64,000 nt of DNA. Origin: Gammaproteobacteria bacterium UBA5078 (GTDB lineage: Bacteria; Pseudomonadota; Gammaproteobacteria; Pseudomonadales; Pseudohongiellaceae). The translations under genes and the position numbers were made by a program. Location: contig DIAM01000007.1 of assembly GCA_002416505.1 (NCBI GenBank), forward strand, positions 50,006 to 114,005. Direction: 5' to 3'. Shown here piece after piece: positions 17,164 through 25,871 of the stretch (positions are counted from its first letter, which is position 1; each line of letters starts with the position of its first letter). The notes below the pieces were generated by a model, which was not told the origin of the DNA, did no database searches, and saw only the letters and a program-made list of their open reading frames with translations.

Positions 17164-19587
17164 CTATTCTTTGTTGAAATGCAGAGATAGATGCTCATCT
17201 ACCTGTATCGCCTTGTCACGAGCCTGCTCCGCAGCGACATAGGCATCCGCCTCGGTCCGGGTGCAAACGCCTTCCTCGACGGCTTTAGTGGCCAGCGTGG
17301 TCAGTGGCAACTCCTTAGTCAAGACTCCCTCTTTTGTTGCTTTGCGAATCGCATCTCTGGTGGCCTTCGTGGCCACGACCTGCATGAACGCGCTCTCGAC
17401 GATGAATGCGGGATCGTCTGCCTCACTGCCAATATAAGCAAAGCGGGTGATGCGATCGCGTAGCTCGTTGTCGGTCCACATCGTTTGCACGATCTTGTGA
17501 TCGAGTTGGTCGCTCGGACGCTTATAGGCATCACCCCATGGGAACACGATTCGTTTCAATAACACTGCCACTGGGCGGTTCGCCAGATTTGCGAAAAAGT
17601 CATTGAACGCGCGTTGGCACTCGTACAGGGATAGCTCGATGTTCCACTGTACGTATGGCAGGTCGGCCTCGTTGCGCTGGTAGTTTTCATAGTAGCGCAA
17701 GATGGTTGATGCCAGATAAAGTTGACTTAGGACGTCCCCAAGGCGCGCCGAAAGCCTTTCTTTGCGCTTGAGCTCGCCGCCAAACATCAGCATCGAAATA
17801 TCGGACACTAAGGCGAGCGCAGAACTCATGCGCGTAAGCTGCTGGTAATAGGTGGCGGTATCGCCACTCACCGGGCGCGCCGCGATCAATCCACCACTTA
17901 AACCCAGGCTAAAGGTGCGCACGAAGTTGCTGATGCCATAGCCGATATGGCGGAAGATGAGGCTGTCGAATTCTCGCAAACCAGTAGCCTCATCGGGGTT
18001 CTTTGCGGCGACCATTTCCCGCGCTATAAACGGGTGACAACGAATCGCGCCCTGCCCAAAAATCATCAAATTTCTAGTAAGAATATTCGCACCTTCCACC
18101 GTGATGCCGATGGGCATACTCATATACGCGTGGGCGAGATAGTTTGCAGGACCCATTATGAGACCGCGACCGGCATGTACGTCCATCGCGTCCTGAATCA
18201 CGATTCGGGACTTTTCTGTCATATGGTACTTGGCAATTGCCGAAACAACGGCTGGTTTGATGTGATTATCGACTGCGCCGGCAGTTATTATGCGCGCCGC
18301 TTCGAGTTGATAGGTGTGCCCGGCGATGCGAGCGAGTGCTTCTTCTACTCCCTCGAAATTGCCGATTGCTAGATTGAACTGTGTGCGTAGCCGCGCGTAG
18401 GCTCCGGTCAGGCGATAACTAAGCTTGCCCGTCGCGGTGCTTAGGGCGGGGAGGGAGATCGCGCGGCCCTCCGAGAGACACTCGACCAACATGCGCCAGC
18501 CCTGGCCGGCTTGCTCGACGCCACCGATTATCCACTCCAGTGGAATGAACACATTCTCGCCGCGGGTAGGTCCGTTCATAAACGTCATGCCCATGGGGAA
18601 ATGACGCGGACCAATCTGGACGCCCTCATGGCTGGTGGGAATGAGGGCGACGGTGATGCCGCGCTCCGGTTCATCGCTCAATAAATGTTCGGGGTCGTAC
18701 ATCTTGAAGGCTAGGCCTAGTACAGTGGCCACGGGAGCGAGGGTGATATAGCGCTTATTCCAAGTTATGGAGATGCCAATACACTCCTTGCCCTCGAACT
18801 GGCCCTTGCAGACGATGCCGGTGTCGGTCATCGCCCCAGCGTCGCTGCCCGCCTCGGGTCCGGTTAGGGCGAAGCAGGGGATGTCTTCGCCGCTAGCCAG
18901 GCGAGGTAGGTAATGTTGGCGCTGTGCATCGGTACCATATTTCATCAATAGCTCAGCGGGTCCGAGCGAGTTTGGGACCATGGCGGTTACCGCCGCACTA
19001 GCACTGCGCGTGGCGATCTTAGTCACAATGGTCGAGTGCGCTAATGCGGAGAAGCCCAGCCCGCCAAATTCCTTAGGGATGATCATGCCAAAAAATTTCT
19101 CTTTCTTGAGATACTCCCAAGCCTGTGGAGGCAGGTCCTTGTCGATGTGCACAATATCCCAGTCATTCAACATCTTGCAGAGCGTTTCGGTCTGTGACTC
19201 AAGAAAGGCATTCTCCTCTTTGCTGAGCTCGGGAAAAGGGATGGCGAGCCATTCCTTCCAGTCTGGGGCGCCCTTGAAGAGATCGGCATCCCACCAAGTA
19301 TCTCCCGCCTCTAAGGCCTCTTGTTCTGTGTCGCTCATAGGGGGTAGCACGCGTTTGAAGAATTCAAATACGGGGCGTGAGAGCCGCTCGCGGCGTAAAT
19401 TGTCTTCGAAATAGAATAGTGCGACGCCAACTAATAGCAGCCACAAGAGCCAGGCGATGCCGCCGAACCAGGTCATCGTAAGCAGTGCTACCGCAATGCA
19501 GCCAAGTATTGTTCCCATATGGGCGCGCCGATACGCGAGTACCCAAATTACCGCTAGGATTACGAGAAGTTGCATCAATGTCGACAT
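17164..19587 (-). CDS. fadE: Acyl-CoA dehydrogenase FadE
   Basis: First step of beta-oxidation: FAD-dependent 2,3-dehydrogenation of acyl-CoA. It is 807 residues from the ATG at 19587, which has GGAG 6 bases upstream; E. coli FadE is 814. It has the family plan of an N-terminal pair of hydrophobic segments (about 3-60) for membrane association, the acyl-CoA dehydrogenase domains (FALTGPEAGSDAGAM for flavin/substrate contacts, then MDVHAGRGLIMGPANYLAHAY), and the DUF1974 C-terminal domain with YVQWNIELSLYECQ. In-frame starts at 19602 and 19629 lack ribosome sites. It is convergent with the DUF4404 gene. Confidence 0.95.
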   Translation of the reverse strand: MSTLMQLLVILAVIWVLAYRRAHMGTILGCIAVALLTMTWFGGIAWLLWLLLVGVALFYFEDNLRRERLSRPVFEFFKRVLPPMSDTEQEALEAGDTWWDADLFKGAPDWKEWLAIPFPELSKEENAFLESQTETLCKMLNDWDIVHIDKDLPPQAWEYLKKEKFFGMIIPKEFGGLGFSALAHSTIVTKIATRSASAAVTAMVPNSLGPAELLMKYGTDAQRQHYLPRLASGEDIPCFALTGPEAGSDAGAMTDTGIVCKGQFEGKECIGISITWNKRYITLAPVATVLGLAFKMYDPEHLLSDEPERGITVALIPTSHEGVQIGPRHFPMGMTFMNGPTRGENVFIPLEWIIGGVEQAGQGWRMLVECLSEGRAISLPALSTATGKLSYRLTGAYARLRTQFNLAIGNFEGVEEALARIAGHTYQLEAARIITAGAVDNHIKPAVVSAIAKYHMTEKSRIVIQDAMDVHAGRGLIMGPANYLAHAYMSMPIGITVEGANILTRNLMIFGQGAIRCHPFIAREMVAAKNPDEATGLREFDSLIFRHIGYGISNFVRTFSLGLSGGLIAARPVSGDTATYYQQLTRMSSALALVSDISMLMFGGELKRKERLSARLGDVLSQLYLASTILRYYENYQRNEADLPYVQWNIELSLYECQRAFNDFFANLANRPVAVLLKRIVFPWGDAYKRPSDQLDHKIVQTMWTDNELRDRITRFAYIGSEADDPAFIVESAFMQVVATKATRDAIRKATKEGVLTKELPLTTLATKAVEEGVCTRTEADAYVAAEQARDKAIQVDEHLSLHFNKE

Positions 19588-19674
19588 GAATAGCTCCGTC
19601 ATGTGTGTGTTGGGGGGGTACAAGCGCACAGCGACTGCGGCTCGAGATAGAGGACGGTCAGCTCTGCGCTAGCC

Positions 19675-20721
19675 TTAAGATAGCACTGACTGAGGCAAAA
19701 TGTGATGTCCACTTAAACGTAGGACTAACTGTGTCAACTCGTTCCAAGGATCGGCACGGGACAGGCCTTTCACCGCTAGATCGATACGGCGCGCATCACC
19801 TAGCATGCTCTCCAGCTCTATGAGACTTGTACGTTGTACGGCCTGACTCAGTTCTTTCTCGTGATTTCGCCGCACGCCTTCGCTTTTCATGGCCTGCGCT
19901 AGATTCTGGCCACGCGCTACATGGTGCGAGACTGCGACGAGGCGGCGCAGCTCCGCGCTTAACGCGCCAAGCAGCTGCAAGACCTCGGTACCTTCGGAGC
20001 GCAGTCCGTTGACAATTTTAATGCAGCGTCGAGCATCCCCGCTTAGGGCCGCATCGATTAGATTGAAACTGCTATAGCGTGAGCTATCGGCCACTAAGCT
20101 CATAATATGCTTGCGATCGATATGGACTTTCTTATCGCGCGAGGCTCCCGTCAGCACGGCTAATTTCTGAATCTCTTGATCTGCGGCGAGTAGGTTGCCC
20201 TCTACGCGTTCGGTTAGAACCGAGATGGCATCGGGGTCGGCAGTCATGCCGGCACTGGCCATGCGGTTGCGTACCCAAGCGGGAAGTTTGTCTGCGAACA
20301 CTGGCCACACAGTAACGAAGACTCCGGCGGCCTCTAAGGCCTTGAACCATTGTGTGTTAAGCGCTGCGGGCTCGACGCGGGGGCTAACTAGAATCAACAC
20401 ATTGTCGGGATTTGGGGAGTGCAGATACTGCTTAAGTGCGGCCTTGCCTGCGTCGTCCAATTTTGCGGAGGTCAGGCGCAGTTCGATAATCTTCTTGTCT
20501 GAAAAAAGCGACATGCTATTGCCGGACTGTAGAAGGGATTGCCAATCGAAACCTCGGTCGACGAACAATAGCTCCCACTCACTAAATCCTTGCTCGCGCA
20601 CGCGGGTGCGCAAGTGGGTCAGTGTCTCTTGCACTAAGAGAGTTTCGTCGCCGGCAATCCAATAGAACGGCGCAATTTTTGAGCCGCTGGATTGCGCGAT
20701 CTGGTCGGAGTTGATTCTCAC
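19675..20721 (-). CDS. holA: DNA polymerase III delta subunit
   Basis: Clamp-loader subunit that opens the beta sliding clamp. It is 348 residues (E. coli 343) with the family opening PFYWIAGDETLLVQETLTHLR, the region EWELLFVDRGFDWQSLLQSGNSMSLFSDKKIIELRL split over the first domain, and the C-terminal helical collar with GLSRADPWNELTQLVLRL. The start is GTG, sharing one base with the lptE stop (TAG/GTG), so translation is coupled. nadD, which follows in many relatives, is not here; the partner half of the cluster (rsfS onward) lies at the left end of this window. Confidence 0.94.
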   Translation of the reverse strand: MRINSDQIAQSSGSKIAPFYWIAGDETLLVQETLTHLRTRVREQGFSEWELLFVDRGFDWQSLLQSGNSMSLFSDKKIIELRLTSAKLDDAGKAALKQYLHSPNPDNVLILVSPRVEPAALNTQWFKALEAAGVFVTVWPVFADKLPAWVRNRMASAGMTADPDAISVLTERVEGNLLAADQEIQKLAVLTGASRDKKVHIDRKHIMSLVADSSRYSSFNLIDAALSGDARRCIKIVNGLRSEGTEVLQLLGALSAELRRLVAVSHHVARGQNLAQAMKSEGVRRNHEKELSQAVQRTSLIELESMLGDARRIDLAVKGLSRADPWNELTQLVLRLSGHHILPQSVLS

Positions 20722-21236
20722 TAATCGGGCCCACCCGAGTGCGCGGCGGCAACGACACGCAGTCGATTCAGAATCTGGTTTACCAGTTCTTGTCGCATCT
20801 CGTCGCGCAGCATATCGGCCTCGCGTGTGCTACCGGCGATGTTAGCGGTGTCTTCGAAATAGCTGCGCTCCACCGCGATGCGCTCCACTGCTAGCAGGTT
20901 CTGATCCTGCATATCCAGTGCGAGCTCGACGCTCAGGCGCAGTGTGTATTGGGCGGCGCGCGCGCGGCCATTTACGGTCGCCGTGCTAGTGTTGAAATCT
21001 TCTTGGCCGACAGAGACGATATAGCGCGCTTGCGCGGCAGACTCTGCCAGTTGCATCTGCGCGTCCACTAAAGCGGCTTGTAGGCCTTGGGTGAGTTGGG
21101 AATTTTCCTGCGCACTGCGCACAAACACCGTTTCGGGTGCGAGGGAGGTGCTCTCGCTGCCCCTGAGGGAAAAACCGCAGCCGGTAAAAACCAGTGAGAT
21201 CAGAACAAGGCTAGTTGCACGTAAAAGGGCTTTCAT
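20721..21236 (-). CDS. lptE: LPS-assembly lipoprotein LptE
   Basis: Plug protein of the LptD barrel that delivers lipopolysaccharide to the outer leaflet. It is 171 residues. The lipoprotein signal ends LVFTGC (Cys20), followed at once by GFSLRG, the LptE hallmark. The body shows the two-helix/four-strand alternation of the family. In most gammaproteobacteria leuS lies immediately upstream; here the upstream gene is corC after only 23 bases, and leuS is missing. Confidence 0.92.
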   Translation of the reverse strand: MKALLRATSLVLISLVFTGCGFSLRGSESTSLAPETVFVRSAQENSQLTQGLQAALVDAQMQLAESAAQARYIVSVGQEDFNTSTATVNGRARAAQYTLRLSVELALDMQDQNLLAVERIAVERSYFEDTANIAGSTREADMLRDEMRQELVNQILNRLRVVAAAHSGGPD

Positions 21237-21259
21237 ACTCAGTTCTCGACAAGAGCAGG

Positions 21260-22132
21260 CTATTCAGCCTCGGTTTGGGCTAAGGGGGCGGATTCTAGTT
21301 GCTGCACTCTGAGTAATCGAATCTGACGGCTGTCGGAGTTGAGTACCGTAAATAGAAACGTGCCTATGGTCACGTTTTCGTCTCGTTCGGGAATGTGATT
21401 CAGGTGTTGCAGGACTAGTCCGCCTATCGTATCGACCTCGTGATCGTCGAAATTGCATTCGAAAAATTCATTGAATTCTGCAACCGGTGTGAGTGCCTTG
21501 ACGATAAAGGATTTGGCATCCACTTTCTTGATGAAGCTATCATCGTCGACGTCGTACTCGTCGTCGATCTCACCCACTATCTGCTCCAAGACATCTTCGA
21601 TGGTCACGACGCCACACGGGCTACCATATTCGTCGATGACAATCGCCATATGATGGCGGGTTTCGCGGAACTCGCGCAACAATACATTGAGGCGTTTACT
21701 CTCTGGCACGAACGTCGCAGGCCTTACGATGTCCTTCAAATCGAAGCTATTGGTATCGCTCTTCAGCGCGAAGCGCAATAGATCTTTCGCTAGGAGAATG
21801 CCAATGACCGAGTCGGAGTTCTCCGCCAGCACTGGGAAGCGAGAATGAGAAACGGTGATGACGATATCCAACACCTCTTCCAGAGTGTTCTTTGCCGACA
21901 CAGTAATCACCTGTGGGCGTGGGATCATTATCTCGCGAACCTGCATCTGCGAGACCTGAAGAGCGCCCTCGATGATAGACAATGCGTCGGTATCCAGCAC
22001 ATTGTCCTGTTCGGCATTGCGCAACAGTTCTAGCAGACTCTTTGTGTCAGTCGGTTCGTCTGAGAAAATTTGTGCAATTCTATCGATCCATGACCGCGGC
22101 CTTGGATCGATACTCACTTGCTCGTCAGCCAT
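21260..22132 (-). CDS. corC: CBS-domain transporter-associated protein CorC/YbeX
   Basis: 290 residues: an acidic N-terminus, tandem CBS domains (about 68-190: VREIMIPRPQVITV, then HMAIVIDEYGSPCGVVTIEDVLEQIVGEIDDEYD in two blocks) and a C-terminal CorC_HlyC (TerC-associated) domain about 205-280 with VDTIGGLVLQHLNHIPERDE. It has no membrane segment. CorC homologues are tied to Mg2+/Co2+ efflux and to membrane integrity; an apolipoprotein N-acyltransferase gene (lnt) usually follows but is absent. It forms part of the miaB-phoH-ybeY-corC run. Confidence 0.94.
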   Translation of the reverse strand: MADEQVSIDPRPRSWIDRIAQIFSDEPTDTKSLLELLRNAEQDNVLDTDALSIIEGALQVSQMQVREIMIPRPQVITVSAKNTLEEVLDIVITVSHSRFPVLAENSDSVIGILLAKDLLRFALKSDTNSFDLKDIVRPATFVPESKRLNVLLREFRETRHHMAIVIDEYGSPCGVVTIEDVLEQIVGEIDDEYDVDDDSFIKKVDAKSFIVKALTPVAEFNEFFECNFDDHEVDTIGGLVLQHLNHIPERDENVTIGTFLFTVLNSDSRQIRLLRVQQLESAPLAQTEAE

Positions 22133-22205
22133 TTTGGCAACTTGCTCCTGTATTCAGGTGTCACATTTAATAATTGGCGTCGCGACGCCGTGTAGTTTAT
22201 GCGGC

Positions 22206-22694
22206 TTATGGCGTTTCGGTATACGGGTCCGCTAGACCTAGTGTGGCGAGTATTGCGCGTTCGAGTGTTTCCATCTCCTCGGCTTCTTCATCACTCTCGT
22301 GGTCGAAGCCCTGCAGATGCAAGACGCCATGAATGACCATATGGGCCCAATGCGCCTGCACTGTCTTGTGCTGTTCTTGCGCCTCGCGCTCTACCACGGG
22401 AGCGCAGATGGCTAGATCGCCCAGGGGAATCTCCTCTAGGGAATCGAGAATATGGGTCGGCAAGTCATTGGCGAAGGAAAGGACATTCGTAGCATAGTCT
22501 TTGTGACGGTAATGTTTGTTGAGCTGAGCTGACTCGAGCTCATCGACAATCTTGATGCCGACAACGAAGGGCTTCTCGCTCGTCGCATTTTTATCGTCAC
22601 GAAGAGCATGGCTTACCCAGTTACGAAATTCTTCTTCGCTAGGCACGTCTTGTGATTGCGCACAGGCATTGTCAAACTCAAGCATCGCGCTCAT
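22206..22694 (-). CDS. ybeY: Endoribonuclease YbeY
   Basis: Zn-dependent RNase that matures the 16S rRNA 3' end and takes part in ribosome quality control. The metal site H-x3-H-x5-H is read directly as HGVLHLQGFDH. It also carries LNKHYRHKDYATNVLSF, the conserved N-terminal motif. It is 162 residues from the ATG at 22694, chosen because AGGAG lies 7 bases upstream; the ATG at 22700 leaves only one base of spacing. The start overlaps the end of phoH by about 17 bases. Confidence 0.95.
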   Translation of the reverse strand: MSAMLEFDNACAQSQDVPSEEEFRNWVSHALRDDKNATSEKPFVVGIKIVDELESAQLNKHYRHKDYATNVLSFANDLPTHILDSLEEIPLGDLAICAPVVEREAQEQHKTVQAHWAHMVIHGVLHLQGFDHESDEEAEEMETLERAILATLGLADPYTETP

Positions 22695-23721
22695 GGCCAT
22701 GCTCCTGCAGCGAGTCTTGGTTGCCGAGCGAGGTAATCGTTTTCTGATCGTATCTGTCGTAGGCCTCCACTATGCGCTGGACTAGGGTATGGCGAACCAC
22801 ATCCTTCGAGTCGAACCAAGTAAAGCCTATGCCTTCGATATCCTTGAGCACCTGTGTCACATGCACGAGCCCGGAGCGGGTGCCTTTAGGCAGGTCGATC
22901 TGCGTGACATCGCCTGTGATCACGGCGGTAGAGCCGAAGCCTAATCGCGTCAAGAACATCTTCATCTGCGATGTGGTGGTGTTCTGGCTTTCATCGAGAA
23001 TAATGAAGGAGTTATTGAGTGTGCGGCCGCGCATATAGGCCAGCGGGGCAATCTCGATGATGTTCTTCTCGATGAGGCGACCCACGCGCTCGACTCCCAT
23101 CATTTCGTAGAGGGCGTCATACAGTGGGCGCAGGTAGGGGTCTACCTTCTGCGAAAGATCGCCTGGCAAGAAACCCAGTTTCTCGCCGGCTTCCACTGCA
23201 GGGCGCACGAGTAAAATGCGTTGCACGCGATCTTGCACTAGGGCCTCTACCGCTGCCGCGACCGCGAGATAGGTCTTGCCCGTGCCCGCAGGCCCAATAC
23301 CGAAATTAATATCGAATCGATAGATCGATTCCACATAGTCTTGTTGATGTGCGCCGCGAGGCTTCACCGAGGTATTTGGCGTCTTCAGAATGAGAGGCTT
23401 GTCGAAGTCGTAGCGAGGCTTCTTCTCGACCGTCGCGCTATGGCTTTGCTCGGCTTCTTTGAGCACGAGATGCACGATATCGGGATTGATGCCGCCCTCA
23501 TTCGCCGTCGACTCATAAAGTTTCGTCAGGACTGGGCCGGCAAGCTCCACGGCATGCTTGGAGCCTGTTAGTTTAAATTCGTTGCCGCGATTCTGGACTT
23601 TGAGCCCAAGAGACTTCTCAATTTGTTGAAGATGCTCATTGAGATGACCACAAAGATTGGCCAGCCGGTGCGTATTGTCGGGCTCTAGGACGAGCCTTTG
23701 AGTGTAATTCTGAGTTGCCAT
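22678..23721 (-). CDS. phoH: PhoH-like ATPase YbeZ
   Basis: 347 residues. N-terminal KH-like/R3H-type region followed by a P-loop ATPase: Walker A GPAGTGKTYLAV, Walker B FIILDESQN, and RGRTLNNSF. It partners with YbeY, with which it overlaps, and is thought to act as an RNA helicase-like factor. A strong AGGAGG (23734-23739 region) is 16 bases from the ATG at 23721 and too close to an in-frame TTG at 23736, so the exact start is open; the ATG is preferred because MATQNYTQ fits family length. Confidence 0.94.
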   Translation of the reverse strand: MATQNYTQRLVLEPDNTHRLANLCGHLNEHLQQIEKSLGLKVQNRGNEFKLTGSKHAVELAGPVLTKLYESTANEGGINPDIVHLVLKEAEQSHSATVEKKPRYDFDKPLILKTPNTSVKPRGAHQQDYVESIYRFDINFGIGPAGTGKTYLAVAAAVEALVQDRVQRILLVRPAVEAGEKLGFLPGDLSQKVDPYLRPLYDALYEMMGVERVGRLIEKNIIEIAPLAYMRGRTLNNSFIILDESQNTTTSQMKMFLTRLGFGSTAVITGDVTQIDLPKGTRSGLVHVTQVLKDIEGIGFTWFDSKDVVRHTLVQRIVEAYDRYDQKTITSLGNQDSLQEHGHERDA

Positions 23722-23829
23722 TAAGACAGCTTTCAAACCTCCTAAAAGTGGTGTGTGACGCTAGTATACCAATCTATGCTGACTTGTAAGCCCCTAGCTC
23801 TACTAGATATGGGCGCGGATGGCGGTTCT

Positions 23830-25245
23830 TTAAAGGGTGCCGAGAAGAGAGTTGGTCAATGCGCTCACGACTTTCACGTCGATGAACTGTCCGATCAGGC
23901 TGGCGTCGTCACATTTGAAATTCACTACTCGGTTATTCTCCGTGCGGCCCTGCAGATCGCCAGGGTCTTTCTTGGAGAGGCCGGTGACCAATATCCGCTG
24001 GCTGCTGCCAATCATGGCTTCGCTAATCGCTTGAGTTTGTTTGATTATCTGCGCCTGCAGAATCGCTAGGCGATGTTTTTTCTCTTGCTCTGAGGTCAGG
24101 TCCGGCAGGTCCGCAGCGGGGGTGCCTGGGCGGGCGCTGTAGATAAAGCTGAAGGAGTTGTCATAGCCAATCTCCATGATCAGATTCATGGTGTCCTCGA
24201 AATCCTTGTGGGTCTCACCGGGGAAGCCCACGATAAAGTCGGAGGAGAGGCTAATATTGGGGCGTATTGCCTTGAGTTTGCGAATGATGGACTTGTATTC
24301 CAACACCGTGTGGTTGCGCTTCATCGCCGCTAGGATGCGGTCTGAGCCGCTCTGCACTGGCAAGTGCAGATGGTCTACCAGTTCGGGTACGTGACGATAT
24401 ACCTCGATGAGATTGTTCGAGAATTCCATCGGATGCGAAGTCGTGTAACGTACCCGTGCGATGCCTTCTATGGCGGCAATATATTGAATTAGGGTCGCAA
24501 AGTCCGTCATATTGCCGTCGTGGCTCAGCCCGCGATAGGCATTGACGTTCTGCCCCAATAGGTTGATCTCGCGAACCCCTTGCTCGGCCAGATGCACGGC
24601 TTCGGCGAGCACATCGTCTAGTGGGCGGCTGACTTCTTCGCCGCGGGTATAGGGCACTACACAGAAGGAGCAGTACTTGCTGCAGCCTTCCATGACGGTA
24701 AGAAAGGCTTCACAGCCGCTGACGCGGGGCTCGGGCAGGTTGTCGAACTTCTCAATTTCCGGGAAGCTAATATCGACGACGGTGTTGCGACCGGTCGCGG
24801 CATCGAGCATCTGCGGCAATTTATGTAGAGTCTGAGGGCCGAAGACCACGTCGACATAGGGGGCGCGCTTGCCGATAGCGGCGCCTTCTTGACTCGCGAC
24901 ACAACCACCCACGGCGATCTGCAGGCCAGGTTTCGCTTTCTTCAAGGCACGCCAGCGACCGAGCTGGTGAAAGACTTTCTCCTGCGCCTTCTCGCGAATC
25001 GAGCAGGTATTGAGCAGAAGCAGATCTGCCTGATCCGGGCTATCGACCAATTCCGCGCCATGGGACTCGCGTAACATGTCGAGCATGCGCGAGGAGTCAT
25101 ACTCGTTCATCTGGCAGCCATGAGTCTTGATAAACACCTTTTTAGTCGGCATAGAACTCGTTACCGCGCTGCCTTGAGAGGAAGGCGAGGTGGACTCGAC
25201 GGTAGTGGACTCGGTAGCTGTCAGGGGCGTGTCTGTTGTGATCAT
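23830..25245 (-). CDS. miaB: tRNA-2-methylthio-N6-dimethylallyladenosine synthase MiaB
   Basis: Radical SAM methylthiotransferase acting at A37 of tRNAs. The N-terminal UPF0004 domain has Cys in THGCQMNEYDS, NTCSIREKA and GGCVAS (second cluster). The radical SAM motif is CSKYCSFCVVPY, and the C-terminal TRAM domain is about the last 65 residues. As drawn it is 471 residues with a Ser/Thr-rich N-terminal tail of 31; an internal ATG at 25152 gives 440 residues starting MPTKKVFIKTHG, matching usual family starts. Neither start has a good ribosome site. First gene of the miaB-phoH-ybeY-corC-lptE-holA run. Confidence 0.95.
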   Translation of the reverse strand: MITTDTPLTATESTTVESTSPSSQGSAVTSSMPTKKVFIKTHGCQMNEYDSSRMLDMLRESHGAELVDSPDQADLLLLNTCSIREKAQEKVFHQLGRWRALKKAKPGLQIAVGGCVASQEGAAIGKRAPYVDVVFGPQTLHKLPQMLDAATGRNTVVDISFPEIEKFDNLPEPRVSGCEAFLTVMEGCSKYCSFCVVPYTRGEEVSRPLDDVLAEAVHLAEQGVREINLLGQNVNAYRGLSHDGNMTDFATLIQYIAAIEGIARVRYTTSHPMEFSNNLIEVYRHVPELVDHLHLPVQSGSDRILAAMKRNHTVLEYKSIIRKLKAIRPNISLSSDFIVGFPGETHKDFEDTMNLIMEIGYDNSFSFIYSARPGTPAADLPDLTSEQEKKHRLAILQAQIIKQTQAISEAMIGSSQRILVTGLSKKDPGDLQGRTENNRVVNFKCDDASLIGQFIDVKVVSALTNSLLGTL

Positions 25246-25468
25246 AGTGAGTTCGGTAGATCGGCATCGTTAGGGGCAAATAAGAGGGCGGATTGTAGCA
25301 GCATTAGGCGGAGCAAAGAACCAGTTCACGCACTTGCAAATAAACGCGGGTGAGTGGCCTTCTAATACTGTAAACTGCGCAGCAACTCCCTATGCCCCCA
25401 TTCGCGCCCTTGAATTTCCCTAAAGCGGCCAGATATAGCGGAGCTTCAACGTTAAAGAGAGTGCATGC

Positions 25469-25810
25469 ATGGCGACCCCCGCAGAAATCTACAGAATCAC
25501 ATTTCTCAACAAAGGCAAAGTCTACGAAGTATTCGCGAAACAGGTCTATCAGAGTGAGCTATATGGCTTTATCGAAGTTGAAGACTATATTTTCGATGAG
25601 CGTAGTCAGGTGGTGGTCGACCCGAGTGAAGAGAAGTTGAAGGCGGAATTCCTCGGTGTAAAACGCAGCTTCATCCCTATTCAAGCCATCGTGCGTATCG
25701 ACGAGGTCGAGAAGGGCGGCGTAAGTAAGATCTCCAGTGGCGATAATATTACGCCATTCCCCGCACCATTCTTAGCCTCTCGCAAACCCGATACACAGAG
25801 CTCTGAGTAA
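25469..25810 (+). CDS. DUF1820 family protein
   Basis: 113 residues, soluble. Family features: YRITFLNKGKVYEVFAKQV, then FIEVEDYIFDE and the conserved KRSFIPIQAIVRIDEVEK ending in a Pro-rich tail. DUF1820 is largely confined to gammaproteobacteria; no biochemical role is known, though the IPIQAIVRIDEV segment looks like an SH3-like strand pair. It is divergent from miaB and ends before a strong hairpin shared with the convergent aminotransferase gene. Confidence 0.88.
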   Translation: MATPAEIYRITFLNKGKVYEVFAKQVYQSELYGFIEVEDYIFDERSQVVVDPSEEKLKAEFLGVKRSFIPIQAIVRIDEVEKGGVSKISSGDNITPFPAPFLASRKPDTQSSE

Positions 25811-25818
25811 GGGTTTAG

Positions 25819-25846
25819 CTTAGGGACGGCTATCGCCGCCCCTAAG
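25819..25846. terminator. Hairpin between convergent DUF1820 and aminotransferase genes
   Basis: CTTAGGGACGGC (25819-25830) pairs with GCCGCCCCTAAG (25835-25846) except one A-C mismatch; loop TATC. It lies 9 bases after the DUF1820 stop and before the convergent stop at 25872. No T-run on either side, so factor-dependent termination or RNA protection is possible. Confidence 0.55.
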
Positions 25847-25871
25847 TGTCTTGCACAGACTACTGGGTCAT

